Source: Dipteris shenzhenensis (Eukaryota > Polypodiophyta > Polypodiopsida > Gleicheniales). Taken from it: a stretch of 64,000 nt of DNA. The stretch's first letter is position 1. Every line of letters begins with the position of its first letter. This document shows positions 11,401 through 22,989 of this stretch, in pieces. The position numbers and the translations under genes were made by a program. The stretch lies in assembly GCA_047967505.1 (NCBI GenBank), contig CM106540.1; one strand, written 5' to 3'. The notes beneath the pieces are model-generated. The model made no database searches. It was not told the DNA's origin and worked only from the letters and a program-made list of their open reading frames with translations.

Positions 11401-11750
11401 TCGTCATCCAACAACCCTGTGGAAATCAAGTTCTTCTTTACCTCAGGAACATGCCTGACCCCTTTGAGCATTAACTGCTGGCCATTCTCAAGAACAAGCC
11501 TAACATCACCTATGCCAATGATGGAACATGCATGGTTATCACCAAGAAAAACAACTCCCTTTTGCCCACCTGCATATCTAACAAACAGATCTCTGTAGGG
11601 TGTCACATGAAAGGAAGCACCTGAATCTATAGTCCAAGAAAGCATATCTGATCCATCTCCAGCATGAAGTGTATGAGCCTTCAGTGATGAAGTGAAGCAT
11701 ACCTCACGTCCACTATCACTGTCACTAACATAAGTAACATGCAGCTCCTC
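8482..11750 (-). pseudogene. pol: Copia-1 pol (protease, integrase, RT, RNase H; broken)
   Basis: The protease motif W-(T)IDSGASFHVTP lies at about 11640-11600. The GAG-pre-integrase zinc region (LWHSRLGHMSVKGMEQL ... CEFCLYG) is at about 11250-11120. The integrase core runs from HTDVCEMPT through NGTTEKMFRTIQEK at 11080-10700. The RT fragments cover 9947-9250 (LYVDDMLIAG at about 9440), and RNase H covers 9240-8482. Lesions are a frameshift near 10935, a stop after PQQQHN, an 11-bp insertion near 9745 shifting frame, a TAG in place of Gln near 9249, a TGA near 8667 and a TAG near 8588. The C-terminus (VEWFAHCRRLMGIG, then TAA) is canonical. Confidence 0.88.
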
Positions 11751-12543
11751 TTTTTCTTTGCCCTTTGACTTGAGCCTTGCCTTCTTTGGCTCTTTCGTTG
11801 TTCTTTTTCTGAAAACATTTTTTCTCTACATGTCCCTTCTTGCCACAATAATTGCAGACAAGATCTTTCTTCGAGCGGGACTTGCTCCTTCCTCTTTCTT
11901 TGTCTTTACCACGTGTCTTTGACCTGCTGCGTGCATTCAAGGCATTTGACTTCCCAACAGCATTATTCTTTCTATTCATCTCTTCCTGTAGAAGAGCGCT
12001 CTCCACCTCTGCAAATAACAGTATGGTATTCGAATTGCTGGTAGATGTCCTGAATGTATCCCATGACTCAGGAAGAGAACATAGGATAAGTGTAGCCTTC
12101 AGCTCATCATCGAGCTTCAACCCTTGGTTGATCACCTGGCTGAAAATGCTATTGAACTCAATAATATGAGTGGACATAGGTGTCCCCTCCTTCATCGGAA
12201 GCCCAACAAGCTTCTTCAACTAGTAAGCTTTGCCCGTGGCACTTTTCTTGGCATATGTATCCTCAAGACGCTGCCACATTCTCCATGCAATAGGTTCATC
12301 TCTGATGCCTACAACCAGTGAATCAACAACTGTAAGCATTATGGTTGACGTGGCCAAGTTGTCCATCTTCTCCCACTGCTCATCGGTAATGTTGGAGGGC
12401 TTAACACCCTTCTCCTTTATAGGTTTGTACTGGTCCTTCTGCATCAACACATTGTAGCATTGTGTCCTCCATATGTCGTAGTTTTTAGCTCCTTCGAGCT
12501 TCTTTATCTGGAATAAGGACGAAACGTCGCTGCTAGAACTCAT
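11725..12543 (-). pseudogene. gag: Copia-1 gag (broken)
   Basis: Nucleocapsid precursor of a Ty1/copia element. The ATG at 12543 begins MSSSSDVSSLFQIKKLEG, and the N-terminal UBN2-type gag block (YDIWRTQCYNVL) follows. An in-frame TAG near 12218, after ATGKAY, splits the frame, which resumes with LKKLVGLPMKEGTPM. A basic Arg/Ser/Lys stretch precedes a CCHC zinc knuckle (CNYCGKKGHVEKKC) at about 11860-11820. Near 11755 a frameshift separates gag from the downstream protease frame. Gag would have packaged genomic RNA in cytoplasmic particles. Confidence 0.85.
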
Positions 12544-14115
12544 GGTAAAGAAAGAAGAGTTTGTTCCTCAATGGAACTGCCTGACTCCCTGTAGGTGTGC
12601 AGTTAAGCACTAGTCACTCCAAGAAAATTCTCCCGTAGCGGAAGTACGATCAAAAGTGTACTATTTCAGTGGCACAAAACCAACTGAATATTCTTCTCCC
12701 ACTTGCTGCAGAAATAGTACAGCAAGCTGGTTCTGCTGTTTTGACTGGCGAAAATGCAGTACATCTGCGTATAAACACTCTAGAAAAATTCCAGAATTGA
12801 TATAATAATTTACAGCTGCACTATTTGAATTCTGCTGGTCAAAATCAGGTCAAACCTGCTGTGTGACAGTCCCAGACTGTCAAAAAAAAAAACAGTAAAT
12901 CTCTGATTTTTTTTTATGAAAATCCCTTATTTTAGACCTCCAAATGCTCCAGTAACTTCCCCCCCAACTGAATATACAATCTAGAGGTGAAGTGGCTCAA
13001 AAGCCCTCTGAATGCGTGAAGATAATCAAAGATTTGATCATAAAACCTGATAATTTTGAATTTTGACCAAAAAACCTCAAATTCATTTTGCACTTTCAAG
13101 GCATAGATGCGCTCCACGAGACAAGAGAATGCATCCTGAGTACTCTCACTAGACTAATTGTCGGTCAGGCTACAAAAGCCCCAATTTGACAAAAGTCAAA
13201 GTTGGACAAAATTGAACAAATCTGCCCCAAAAGTGAATGTACTCCCAGCAACAAATTACAGTAGTAATTCCAAGCATTATAGCATCATAAGCCCCATAAA
13301 CTGACAGCACATTCCGTGCACTAACACAGTAAGTGTCATCAACAGCTGCTACTCACAAGGCATTTGACTACATATCCATTTGGGTTGCATCCAACATAGC
13401 ATATGCTGCAAGTATCAAGCACAGATCTGCACAATGCATACACTCAGTGCCAACACTGATGTACAATCACTGGCCAAGTGATAAGACCTGTCTCGACACT
13501 GTTTGCGGCATAAGCTAAGCCTCAGTGCGAGTGTAAGCCCTGCCACAAGTAGAACCCCTGCACCTGTACGTGTATATGCGTAGTACGCGATCAAGGAAAT
13601 GAAAATGGTAGGAATGGAAAGTACAATGCAAGTAATATAGAGTACCTGGCTAATGTGCCAATGGCAAAATGTGAGGAGCAGCTCTCAAAACCAGAAATGA
13701 GCAGCCCACAGCAACTGGAAGAGGACTGCTTAGACTGTGGTCGGCTACAGTAGCAGTAACTAGCGATGTTGATCTTAGAAAAGGAGCAGTAGCTTCAGAA
13801 CATCTATCACACAGCTGCCAGGTACTCGCAGAATGCAGCCTCGACATTTCATGCCTTCCGTCCTTCTGAAGCCTCTACTGAACTCCCTAAGCCGGCTGCT
13901 GGTGATTGCGCTAGCGAAAACGTTGACTTTTCTAGCTTCGCCTACCCAAAATGCCTGTGTCAGGTCATTTTCCCTTCCTAAAGGATACGGCTACAGGCGA
14001 GGTGATGGCTTCTCTAGAAAAATATCTGAGTTGGAGGATACGTTGTTCGATGTGCAGGACGCAGTTTCACCAGAGAGGAGAGCCCGTGAGGATGGAGGGG
14101 ATGAGGGGAGGGAGC
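12544..14115 (-). other. Copia-1 5' leader
   Basis: About 1.57 kb separates the PBS from the gag ATG, with no long open frame. That is long for a copia leader. It has several short open frames and poly-T/A runs. It may include unrecognised inserted sequence. Confidence 0.6.
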
Positions 14116-14131
14116 CTTAGCTCTGATACCA
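14116..14131 (-). other. Copia-1 primer binding site
   Basis: The minus strand reads TGGTATCAGAGCTAAG immediately after the LTR plus a two-base spacer. It is complementary to the 3' end of plant initiator tRNA-Met, the usual copia primer. Confidence 0.88.
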
Positions 14132-14133
14132 GT

Positions 14134-14339
14134 TGACGAAGAACCGGAGTGAGTAGGAGTAGGGAGTGAGGAGACACACCCACAGTAGTCACACACCAGT
14201 GAGTGGGGATAAGCAATGAGTGGTACCTCCCCAAGTACACACAGTAGTATATATATCTTTGGATAGGGCTAGGACCACTAGGCACTAAGTACAATGCATA
14301 CTTAGTGTACTTAGCAGTACTAGACTAAAAACTGTTACA
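14134..14339 (-). repeat. Copia-1 5' LTR
   Basis: A 206-bp segment starts TGTAACAG and ends TTCGTCA on the minus strand, with TG...CA termini and the PBS directly downstream. A TATA run (14248-14256) in mid-LTR is the likely promoter. No second copy is visible in the window, so the boundary rests on the termini and the PBS. Confidence 0.75.
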
Positions 14340-15586
14340 TAGGGTGGCCAGTGCCTTTACCCCAACAACACTGCCATGATATTTGCTCTCCTCCTCTTTA
14401 TTTGAGCTTCCAAATTCCATGTGTGCACCTTCCATTGTGCTCCAAGCAACTTGCATGCAACTCAGAGCTTTCAAAGTCAACTCGGTGCCCTTCCTTCCTC
14501 TCAGAGCTCTACAATTTTGCTCCAAGTAGCCCATTGCAACACCTAACCCTTGAACAGGGTCGATAGATTGATTGAATTGTGAAACAAGAGGTGGCCAGTG
14601 TTCCACTCAAGAAGGGTTATTGTGTGTAAGAGAATGATATGACTAAGCTTCCTTTCAAAAGACAATTTCACTTTTGGATACACGAGCTTGCCCTGCCAAG
14701 CACACTAAATGCATTGATCATAGTGTCCATCCAAAGGGATAATCATGACATTGCTAAGGAATCAGGATCAAGGAGCCAATACTTATAATGGTTGGACAAC
14801 TCCGCTTCCCTTAAATGGCATCCTAGCTTCTCCTAGAGCACTGTGACTTTGCCACTATGCAACCTTGTTTCATTATGTCAATCGCCCATGCAAGTCAAGC
14901 CACAATAACAAGTTTGCCTTTCTACTCCATGATTTTTGCACTTGGATTTCGATGTATATAATCACGTCATATGATTACCAAATTATCCATTTGGTTGTGT
15001 AGACAGCATGATTGATGCAAAAGATTGTGCTTTGTGGTTCTATGTCAAAAGTGGCTATATCAAGGGCAAAGCTTGCTTGCATTGAGCAACTTTCAAAATT
15101 CTTTGATTTCTCAATGTATTGTTGTTTATGAAGGTATGGCAGCACCATGCACACAAGTGTGTTAGCCCTCCAAAGTGGGAGATGTGGTCTCCCTACCCTC
15201 TAGTTCTGGCTATGTTCTAGAGTCAAACAAGCCCCTTTGCAATGCTCACTGGTGGTCTCTATAGTTCAAGTCCTTAGCCAAAAAATTTTTCTTGGGTCCT
15301 CAAGCATGCCAAGGAGAGATGGAAATCGTGTCTATAAAAGGTATTTGATCCTACTACTTTTTGTCTGTAGAGGATATGTGTTGCTCATACTTTTTCTAGA
15401 GCAGCTAAGTGGAGTTATTTATTTGCACGAAATGAATCCATTTCATTTCAACTCTTTCACCATGCATTGATTCAATACAGAGAGAGGAAGCGATCAATAA
15501 TACCTAAGGCCTGCAAAAATTCCTCCTCCCTCTATCTCACAATCTCCTCTCTTAGTCTAGCATCAGTCATTATTGTTTTGTGTTTA

Positions 15587-15590
<4 letters not shown>
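14340..15590. other. Intergenic, nothing recognised
   Basis: No coding domain or repeat family that I recognise. Small open frames here are not convincing. Confidence 0.4.

Positions 15591-15645
<55 letters not shown>
15591..15645. repeat. (TC)n microsatellite
   Basis: A perfect 55-bp TC dinucleotide run. Confidence 0.98.
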
Positions 15646-15648
<3 letters not shown>

Positions 15649-15898
15649 CATTCTAGATTGCATTTTCCAAGGCTATTTAGTAGCTACATGCATGATATGA
15701 GCTTGAAGGATTTTCCCACAAGTTCTATTTCATGAGTTAGGCAAGACAATTATAATATTTTGTACTCCCTAAGCTTCAAGGAGTGTTATGCGATTGCTAG
15801 GTGATGAATTACCAACTTTGACCACACCAACAAGAGAGAATACGTGGGCATGTAATGGAGATAGATATTATATGTGCACTAAGAGAGTGAGAGTGGAT

Positions 15899-15943
<45 letters not shown>
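15899..15943. repeat. (GT)n-(GA)n composite microsatellite
   Basis: About 25 bp of GT directly abuts about 20 bp of GA. Confidence 0.97.
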
Positions 15944-16151
15944 GTAGAGAGAGAAGGGGGGGATTTTTTGTGCAAATGCTTTGCCCCTTGATCAACATCA
16001 CATGACTACTCATCTAGCGGCATAAACTGACCATTAAGCCAAGCCAAGTGGTGCTTATAGTGGAATTCTCTTGAAATTAAAGGCATTTGGAGATCTAAAC
16101 TTTGAGACCTAACAGAGTGAATCCCTAACACATCGTAGATGGGTCATGCAT

Positions 16152-16537
<386 letters not shown>

Positions 16538-18880
16538 TTCACAATTTTTCTTAAAATTCCTCAAAGTTTGAGATTTATAAATGAAACCTTAAATTTTATT
16601 AAAGGCAATCTATGATCACAACTTTGAGACTTAGTGGAGTGGGTCTCTAGCCATTCATAAACAGGTTAGGTTACTCGTTCTATATGATAGGCGTTGTTCT
16701 CTCTCTAGACATGTGTATTTCTCATAAAGCTCCAAGTTGTTCTCTCTCAACACATGTTTCCTTTATAGAGCTCTTTGAAATGAGGTTTTAGAAAAATATC
16801 AGGTTCAAATTCCTCACATGCCAGAGCAACACAGGTTCCCATGATCGTATGACTTTATGGCTGTAGGATGAGACCATCTGCCACCATTGTGATACACACT
16901 CGCAATTTAATTGCAACAATTATGCCATCTCCATACTATCATTTCATTCTAACTTTGGAGAGAGAGAGAGAGATTTAGCATAAATGTACAAATAAGACCA
17001 CATGCAATTCCACACATCTAACACACCCTTGCACAGGTTGCCTGGTACTGGCAATTAGCCATGGATCTTCTATCCGATTCTTTCATGTAAAGGCCATCAT
17101 CCATGGATCTTCTATCCAGCCTTGATGTCTAGTAGTGCAATGAAATCGCTTTACAGATTACTTGTGTTGAAGGTAAGTCCAAATCTCTGAGATGATAGAT
17201 GTTGTGACTGTCCTTTATGTTGATTTTGATCCTCACAAAGTAGCGATGATTTCCTTAAAAGAGGGCCCTTGAAACCATTTTGCAAGCTTTGAGAAATGGA
17301 TTGTGATGCTCATTATGCCTCTAAAGTACCATTTGATCTTTTGAGTGCCTACCCTCACTATCAACTGTCTCTTAACCACTACGATCATTGTCATTGCTGT
17401 CACAATGAGCTATTCATGTTTGAACTCCCTCTATGGCTCTGTAGCCACTCTTCGTCAGCGTTACATATCAAAATCATGAGCTTTTTCTCTTATTGCTATA
17501 GCTCATAAATTGTATTCTCCTTTTTACAAGTCAACATACTGCAACTGCCACACAAAATCCAAGCCCAGCACTGCTAATAAGTTTTTCCTCTCTCTCCATG
17601 TAGGAGATCAACACTCAAGCTGCTTGTAATGACTACCAAGATTGCAATCAATCTACCGATTGTCATCTCAACAAAGTAACTGGTGGACCATTTAAATACC
17701 TAGCCCACATCCTAAAGCCACTGCTATCATCCACCATATTGTGCAAGTGATCCTTGTTGCTTGTAGTTTAAGTTGGAATGATATACAACTATGCCTTTTG
17801 AATAGAAATTCAATACTTGGTAGACATGAGAACCGGTGGGTACTATGTCAACAATTATTCTAGAGAAGAAACTACCGGTGGGTACTATGTCAACAATTAT
17901 TCTAGACTCTTACTATGGGCATGCAAGCCTTACCACCATTGCTGTCTACCACGTAGTCTCTTATGACTCTTCTTGTAGTGTGAGAGTGTTGGAGAAACCA
18001 TCCACTCAGAACCACACTTTGGAGAGCCTCGGAATGACAAAGGATGTTTTGGCCGATCCACATATGATTCTCCTACTGCTAGGCACTAATCATTTAGGTA
18101 AAGGTCCAAATTTAATGCTGACCCAATCCCTAAGCTATGCTCTATCTCATCTTTAGGTATCATTTGTATTAGAAGGTTACTCCCGTCATTGTAGTCGAAG
18201 ATTAAGAAAGGTATGCGCAGGCAATGGTTACTCTTAACATTCTAAGCCAACATACAAGCCACCATAGTCAATTCTCTTTGTAAGGTCTGGCCATTCAAAG
18301 CTTTAGGGTGGAGTAATATTTGTGGCATCACTTCACAATGTTTGGCTATAAAGGCTGATTACGTGATAGGATGATTACATGAGTTACTTTAATTTCTACT
18401 TGTGGGAATCATGCAATGTAGTTTCAAAGGCATGACATCACTGAAAGATGCAAGCCTTTAGAGCATTCTAACAACCATGTTACAGACTGGCCTAGAGCAT
18501 ACCTTAAACTTTTGAATCTCCTAAGCCATTAGCTCTCCCCCAGGCTGAGCATAAGTATTATTCACATCTCAACATAAAGCATGCATGGGCATCGTTGACG
18601 TCTCAACTAGTTTCTCATTTCTTGATTCGTTTTCTTTTTTTAAAATAAGATATCACATGGTGTGATGTAGCTGTCATGGGTTGCAAGTGAACTAGAGACA
18701 TGCTATGAGATAGAAACGTTGATAAACCCAGTCAAGGTATAAGGAGGAGGTTGAAGGCCATGGAAACCAATGATAGAATATCCAAGCAACGACAAAAGGC
18801 ACATTTGTAACAAATACAAAGGGGGTATAATGCCAAAAAAAAAACCTCCTAACTAAGCAGCTAGCCTTAAATCAGGTAGT
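16538..18880. other. Intergenic with a 42-bp-offset duplication
   Basis: No recognisable gene. At 17832 and 17874 the phrase accggtgggtactatgtcaa (continuing caattattctaga) occurs twice, as a short tandem duplication. A 106-codon open frame spanning it (17836-18156) has no recognisable domain. Confidence 0.45.
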
Positions 18881-19475
18881 AGATGCACCCATTTGAGCAT
18901 TACCACCATAACAAAGCACATGAGTTGTGGTTCGAAACTGGTGGGAGCATCCAAGGTAGCAACACTAGGACATTTGAGGGACTACTAGGCTCTTGTCCTC
19001 AAAAACTTTACCCTCCACCCAAGGATTTGTCAAGTGTCGACTCTTCTAATGCCATAAGAGTTGCATGCCCAAGAGACCATACTTTCTAACTTGAGAGATG
19101 GCCTCAAAAATGTGAAAGGTGTGCATAGCTTAGATCAACTAGTTGCAAAGAGGGTGACATTAGCTATGCTATTTTCCTCTGAAACAAACACTAAACTACT
19201 TGGGCGCACAACATTGAAGATGGACCAACATGCTTCCAATGATTGGCCATTGAGTGGAAGCAATACAGCCCAATGTGAGAAAGCCTATGGGCATAAACTC
19301 AATAAAAGAAAAGGATAGATGGCCTAAGAGAGGAAGTCATCTTTGTAGTGACATCATTTTGACACTATAAAATGAGAGTTTCTCTAAACAAGAAACGATG
19401 TTTGTAAGCTGTGGAGGAGATGCAGGCAACATGCAAAATGCATCAAATACATTCTTGACACAATGTAGATCAATA
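18880..19475 (+). pseudogene. Second copy of the unnamed relict family (N-terminal block only)
   Basis: Contains MHAQETILSNLRDGLKNVKG and SLDQLVAKRVTLAML, co-linear with the block at 3.98 kb (roughly two-thirds identical). It continues to 19475 through a diverged VSLNKK segment and YILDTM followed by TAG, matching MLDTT-TAG in the first copy. About 100 codons of upstream homology are uncertain. No counterpart of the 5330-6440 block follows; a palindrome, a GA tract and a LINE come next instead. Truncated and dead. Confidence 0.6.
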
Positions 19476-19583
19476 GTCAGACTTCCAATGTTGTCAACTG
19501 CTATCTTTTTTTCCCACAAATAATTATGTTGTGGTTAATTTTCATTTGCATCTAATGAAATTTTTAGCCGGGTCGGAGGGGAG

Positions 19584-19601
19584 GTGCATGCGCGCATGCA
19601 C

Positions 19602-19649
<48 letters not shown>
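19584..19649. repeat. 18-bp alternating palindrome abutting (GA)n
   Basis: GTGCATGCGCGCATGCAC (19584-19601) is a perfect palindrome with strict purine-pyrimidine alternation. It is followed by about 46 bp of (GA)n. Confidence 0.95.
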
Positions 19650-19651
<2 letters not shown>

Positions 19652-19669
19652 TCGGTTACCAGTTAGGAA

Positions 19670-21120
19670 CTGTCAGAGGCTCGCAGGCACTCCCTCTTTC
19701 GAAGTGATCAAGAGAGGATGGTTTCACGTTGAATTTCTTCAGGTGCTTCTGGACCAAATTTCTACTCCTTTGCAGTGGGAACTTTTAGGGGATCTTTGAC
19801 ACCAGCTTCTTCCTGAGTCCTTGAGTAGGGGATGGATTTGTTTGATCTCAAAATGGGGTGATAAAGCAAACCTACACTAGTGGAGGCCGATTACCTTGCT
19901 AGACATAACCTACAAGATCATGGCTAAGGTCTTGAGTCTACATCTACAGCCTCAGTCTAGTGGACATCATTTATGACACTCAAACAGGGTTCATCCAATA
20001 ATTAGCATCTTTGACAACATCCTCAGTTTTTGGGAGGTGCTTGATTAGGCCCAAGAGGAGTCTCGGCCGCTCATTATCCTATGTTTGGATTTCGAGAAGG
20101 CATATGATAGGGTGGAGTGGCCTTTTTTGGAGGGCACTATGCAAAGACTAGGCTTTTCTGATAGGTCAGTCATAGGGCAATGCCTTTCCTCTCTCTTGTT
20201 TAGTTCAATAGGGCTGCCCCCTCACCCCTTTCTTGTTTCTTTTTACGACGGAGGCCCTGGGCTATTTTTGGTGCTTTCAAGCTGGCCTCATTGGGATGAG
20301 ACTTCCACTCCAATAGAAGGAGGATTTGTTGGACTCAGAGATTGTAGATGATACAACACTTTATGTGGAGGGCTCTATAGAGAGCCTCGAGGCAGTTAGC
20401 AAGGCTCTAGCAACGTACTGCATGGCTCTGGGTGCCAGGATCATTTGGGCAAAATTAGTGGGCTTCCCTACAGCCACTGAAGAGGTTTAGGAGGTTTGAG
20501 ATTGGGGGTAAGCCTTTGGTTCCAATGGATGCTGCGGGGGTAGATAGTATGCGACCTTCGGTGCTAGGTGGGCATGGAAACCTCTGCGGAGTAGCAGATA
20601 GCCTCGATGTTAAAGAGTGTGTGGCACAAGCTTCTCTACTAGATCTTGGCCACAAACTCTCTTTAGAAAACAAAGCCGTAATAGTGAACCAGTTACTCCT
20701 CTCACCACAACCTAGTATATAGCCTCTTGGTGGTGTTTTCACAAGGGTTGCATGGGCCAGCCATGGCGTCTGGTATGCAATTTCCTCTGAGTAGGTTCTC
20801 ACAACACCTGAGACACTAGTGCTAGAATGGTGTGGTAGAAAATGATCTTGCAAGTGGCCTAAAGGGGCCTCAGCATTGTTGATTTGGATATGCATAGCAG
20901 AGCCCTCCTATGCAAGTTGATAGTGCAAGGTCTCACTCTAGGCTGGCAACCCTAGAAACTCTTGATGTAGCACGGGTTACTCAGGAACACCCCCCACATG
21001 GGTGGTTCGTGACAATCGTCTTTCAGATGGATTTTCTTACCTGTGCCTCTCACAAGGAAGGGATCCCCCCTCATGAGAAGCTTGTTCAGAGTCTCGAAGC
21101 ACTTGTTGCTTGGTCGTATT
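19670..21120 (+). pseudogene. L1-type LINE reverse transcriptase relic
   Basis: Translated fragments in plus frames match the plant LINE ORF2 RT in order: FHVEFLQVLLDQI (about 19727), LPESLSRGWICLISK then WRPITLLDITYKIMAKVLS (19808-19945), SIFDNILSFWE (about 20008), LDFEKAYDRVEW (20083), a YADD-region derivative DDTTLYVEGS (about 20347), HKLSLENKAVIVNQLLL (about 20650), and GLSIVDL then RALLCKLIVQGL (about 20865-20935). Frames switch repeatedly and stops are frequent (W to TAG, Q to TAG). The catalytic FADD/YADD is altered to IVDD. Weak remnants may extend to about 22.5 kb. No target-site duplication or poly-A tail was identified. Confidence 0.8.
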
Positions 21121-21303
21121 AGATCCAATTCCACATGTAGGGAGGAGTTTTATAGACAGCCATTGTTATAGCACCAGGAGGTGCTATAACAATGAGAAGC
21201 TTGTTCAGAGTCTAGAAGCACTTGTTGCTTGGTCTTATTAGATCTGACTCCACATGCAGGGAGGAGTTTTATAGACAGCCATTGTTATAGCACCAGGAGG
21301 TGC
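21073..21303. repeat. 119-bp tandem duplication
   Basis: The segment starting atgagaagcttgttcagag at 21073 recurs at 21192, with about six mismatches over 112 bp. It lies inside or just after the LINE relic. Confidence 0.9.
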
Positions 21304-22826
21304 ATGCTTGGTTAACCGACACATATCAATTGGGCATATTGGGAAACTTGGCCCTATGTGCTCCTTTGGGACTTCGAGGCAGCTTCCTATAAAGGAAGAG
21401 TATAGAGGCTAGGCACTATCACATATTAGAGGAGCCGAAGCCTGGGAGGAAGAGATAGATGCAGCAATACCAAACTCCTGGTGGGAGGGACTAAGCACCA
21501 CCTAGACTCCGCACTATTGGTCTGGGCAATTCTAATGGACACCAGTGCTTCTCATGGTACATTTCTTCAAGCACATTCTTTGCTGCTTCTAGCACAAGTT
21601 CTAGAGAGTAGGGGAGGGAGGCCTTTTGGTAGCAAAGTTGGTTAGTGATTAGAGTGTCAAGGATGCTATGGATGGGATTACTTGGCAAAGGATCAAGATT
21701 GTCGGATGGCTAGGCAAGAACTAGACCATTGACCTAGATACGATCCTCTCAGACAAGGAGGGAGCACACTGGCACCTATGGTTATGGGAGGGTTGTCCTC
21801 TTAGATTTGACATTAAGTGAAATCTAGGGAATGGATCTAGCCCACTCGTGTTGGGTACTCTGAGAGGGTGGAGGAGATGGCTTTCTTCTATTACGCAACC
21901 CGTATAGGTCACCATTTGTAGGTGGAGATAGCAGCATGGAATCCCTTGAGGGAGTGAAACTGAGCCAAGCAAGAGGTCTCAAAGGAGATCGTTCCCCCCC
22001 GGTTCTAGTCCTGCCTCTCATCTTTCTTGCATCGAATGAACATTTCCTACTTCTTATGGATGGTAACACATGGGGAATTTTACCCATTGGCCCATGGTGG
22101 GAGCAGATGAAGGTAAATAGAAGATGCCATTCCTATACAAACATTGTGATAGAGACCATTCCTTGCTACCTTTAGGGATGCCTGGTAGCATAGAGGGTCT
22201 GGTTAGTAGCTCTGAGGATAGTGGCAAGTACTCAGCGCATAGAGAGTGCCTTCACTTGGGAATGGTGGCTTGGCTCACTGGGGGGCGCATGCATTCTAGA
22301 TCGACCCCAACTCACCATCCTTTTGAATTCATGGACAGATAGTGACCAAGATGGAGGCATACGAGGTAGTTCCTCCCAATACCTTTGGTAGAGGACAGTG
22401 TGTGGGAGACAATGGCTAGCATCACTTCTTATTATACCAGGGTTGCTCGCTATAGTTGTATAGTGGGAGGCCAGCAAACCACCCCGGATGTGACCCTAGT
22501 TGCCATATAGTAGGACATCATTTACACTTGGGAGTGTGGGACTCTGGGATCTAGACCGATTGCCAAAAGGCAAGCATGCTTTTGCAAGGCATGGCCTACA
22601 GGCTCCTTGTATATTCTTATGAAGATGGACATCCATTGGTCGTAAAGTCCACCATCATGGTTATTAGCCCTTGTTCTAAAGACTTTGTAGGCAGTATGCT
22701 GGGAGCTCACAAAACAAGATGTCCCCTTCAAGCAGCTTCTATTTTCCCCCTTTTTTCCTTAATGCTAACCTTTGGTTTTGCTAATTTATATGGTGGTTTT
22801 TTATCAAGCATTAATAGAAGTTCCTT

Positions 22827-22829
<3 letters not shown>
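21304..22829. other. Possible LINE 3' remnant, otherwise unrecognised
   Basis: Composition resembles the LINE relic upstream (relatively GC-rich, once-coding look), but I could not match specific domains. It may be the degraded C-terminal zinc-binding part of LINE ORF2. Confidence 0.3.

Positions 22830-22876
<47 letters not shown>
22830..22876. repeat. (GA)n microsatellite
   Basis: A 47-bp GA run. It is immediately followed by gtcaccagtctagtggttgg and copies of the AACCAC..ATGTTGG motif also seen at 6.5-7.2 kb. Confidence 0.97.
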
Positions 22877-22879
<3 letters not shown>

Positions 22880-22949
22880 CCAGTCTAGTGGTTGGAATAA
22901 CCACACCATGTTGGCGAACCACAGTGTGGTAATGGCACATAATGTGTAA

Positions 22950-22986
22950 TATAACACATTCAGTGTGATACATTGAATGTGTTATA
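22950..22986. repeat. 13-bp inverted repeat, 11-nt loop
   Basis: TATAACACATTCA (22950-22962) and TGAATGTGTTATA (22974-22986) are perfect inverted copies, with an 11-base spacer. A hairpin or MITE end is possible. Confidence 0.85.
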
Positions 22987-22989
22987 ACA

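Larger units (their letters stand above)
8482..14339 (-). mobile_element. Copia-1: decayed Ty1/copia retrotransposon, 3' LTR missing
   Basis: Minus-strand element. In transcriptional order it has a 5' LTR (14134-14339), a tRNA-iMet primer binding site, a long leader (12544-14115), then gag and pol in canonical copia order (protease, integrase, reverse transcriptase, RNase H), ending at a TAA at 8482. No sequence resembling the 5' LTR was found below 8482, so the 3' end is deleted, rearranged or strongly diverged. Multiple stops and frameshifts make it non-autonomous. Confidence 0.9.
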
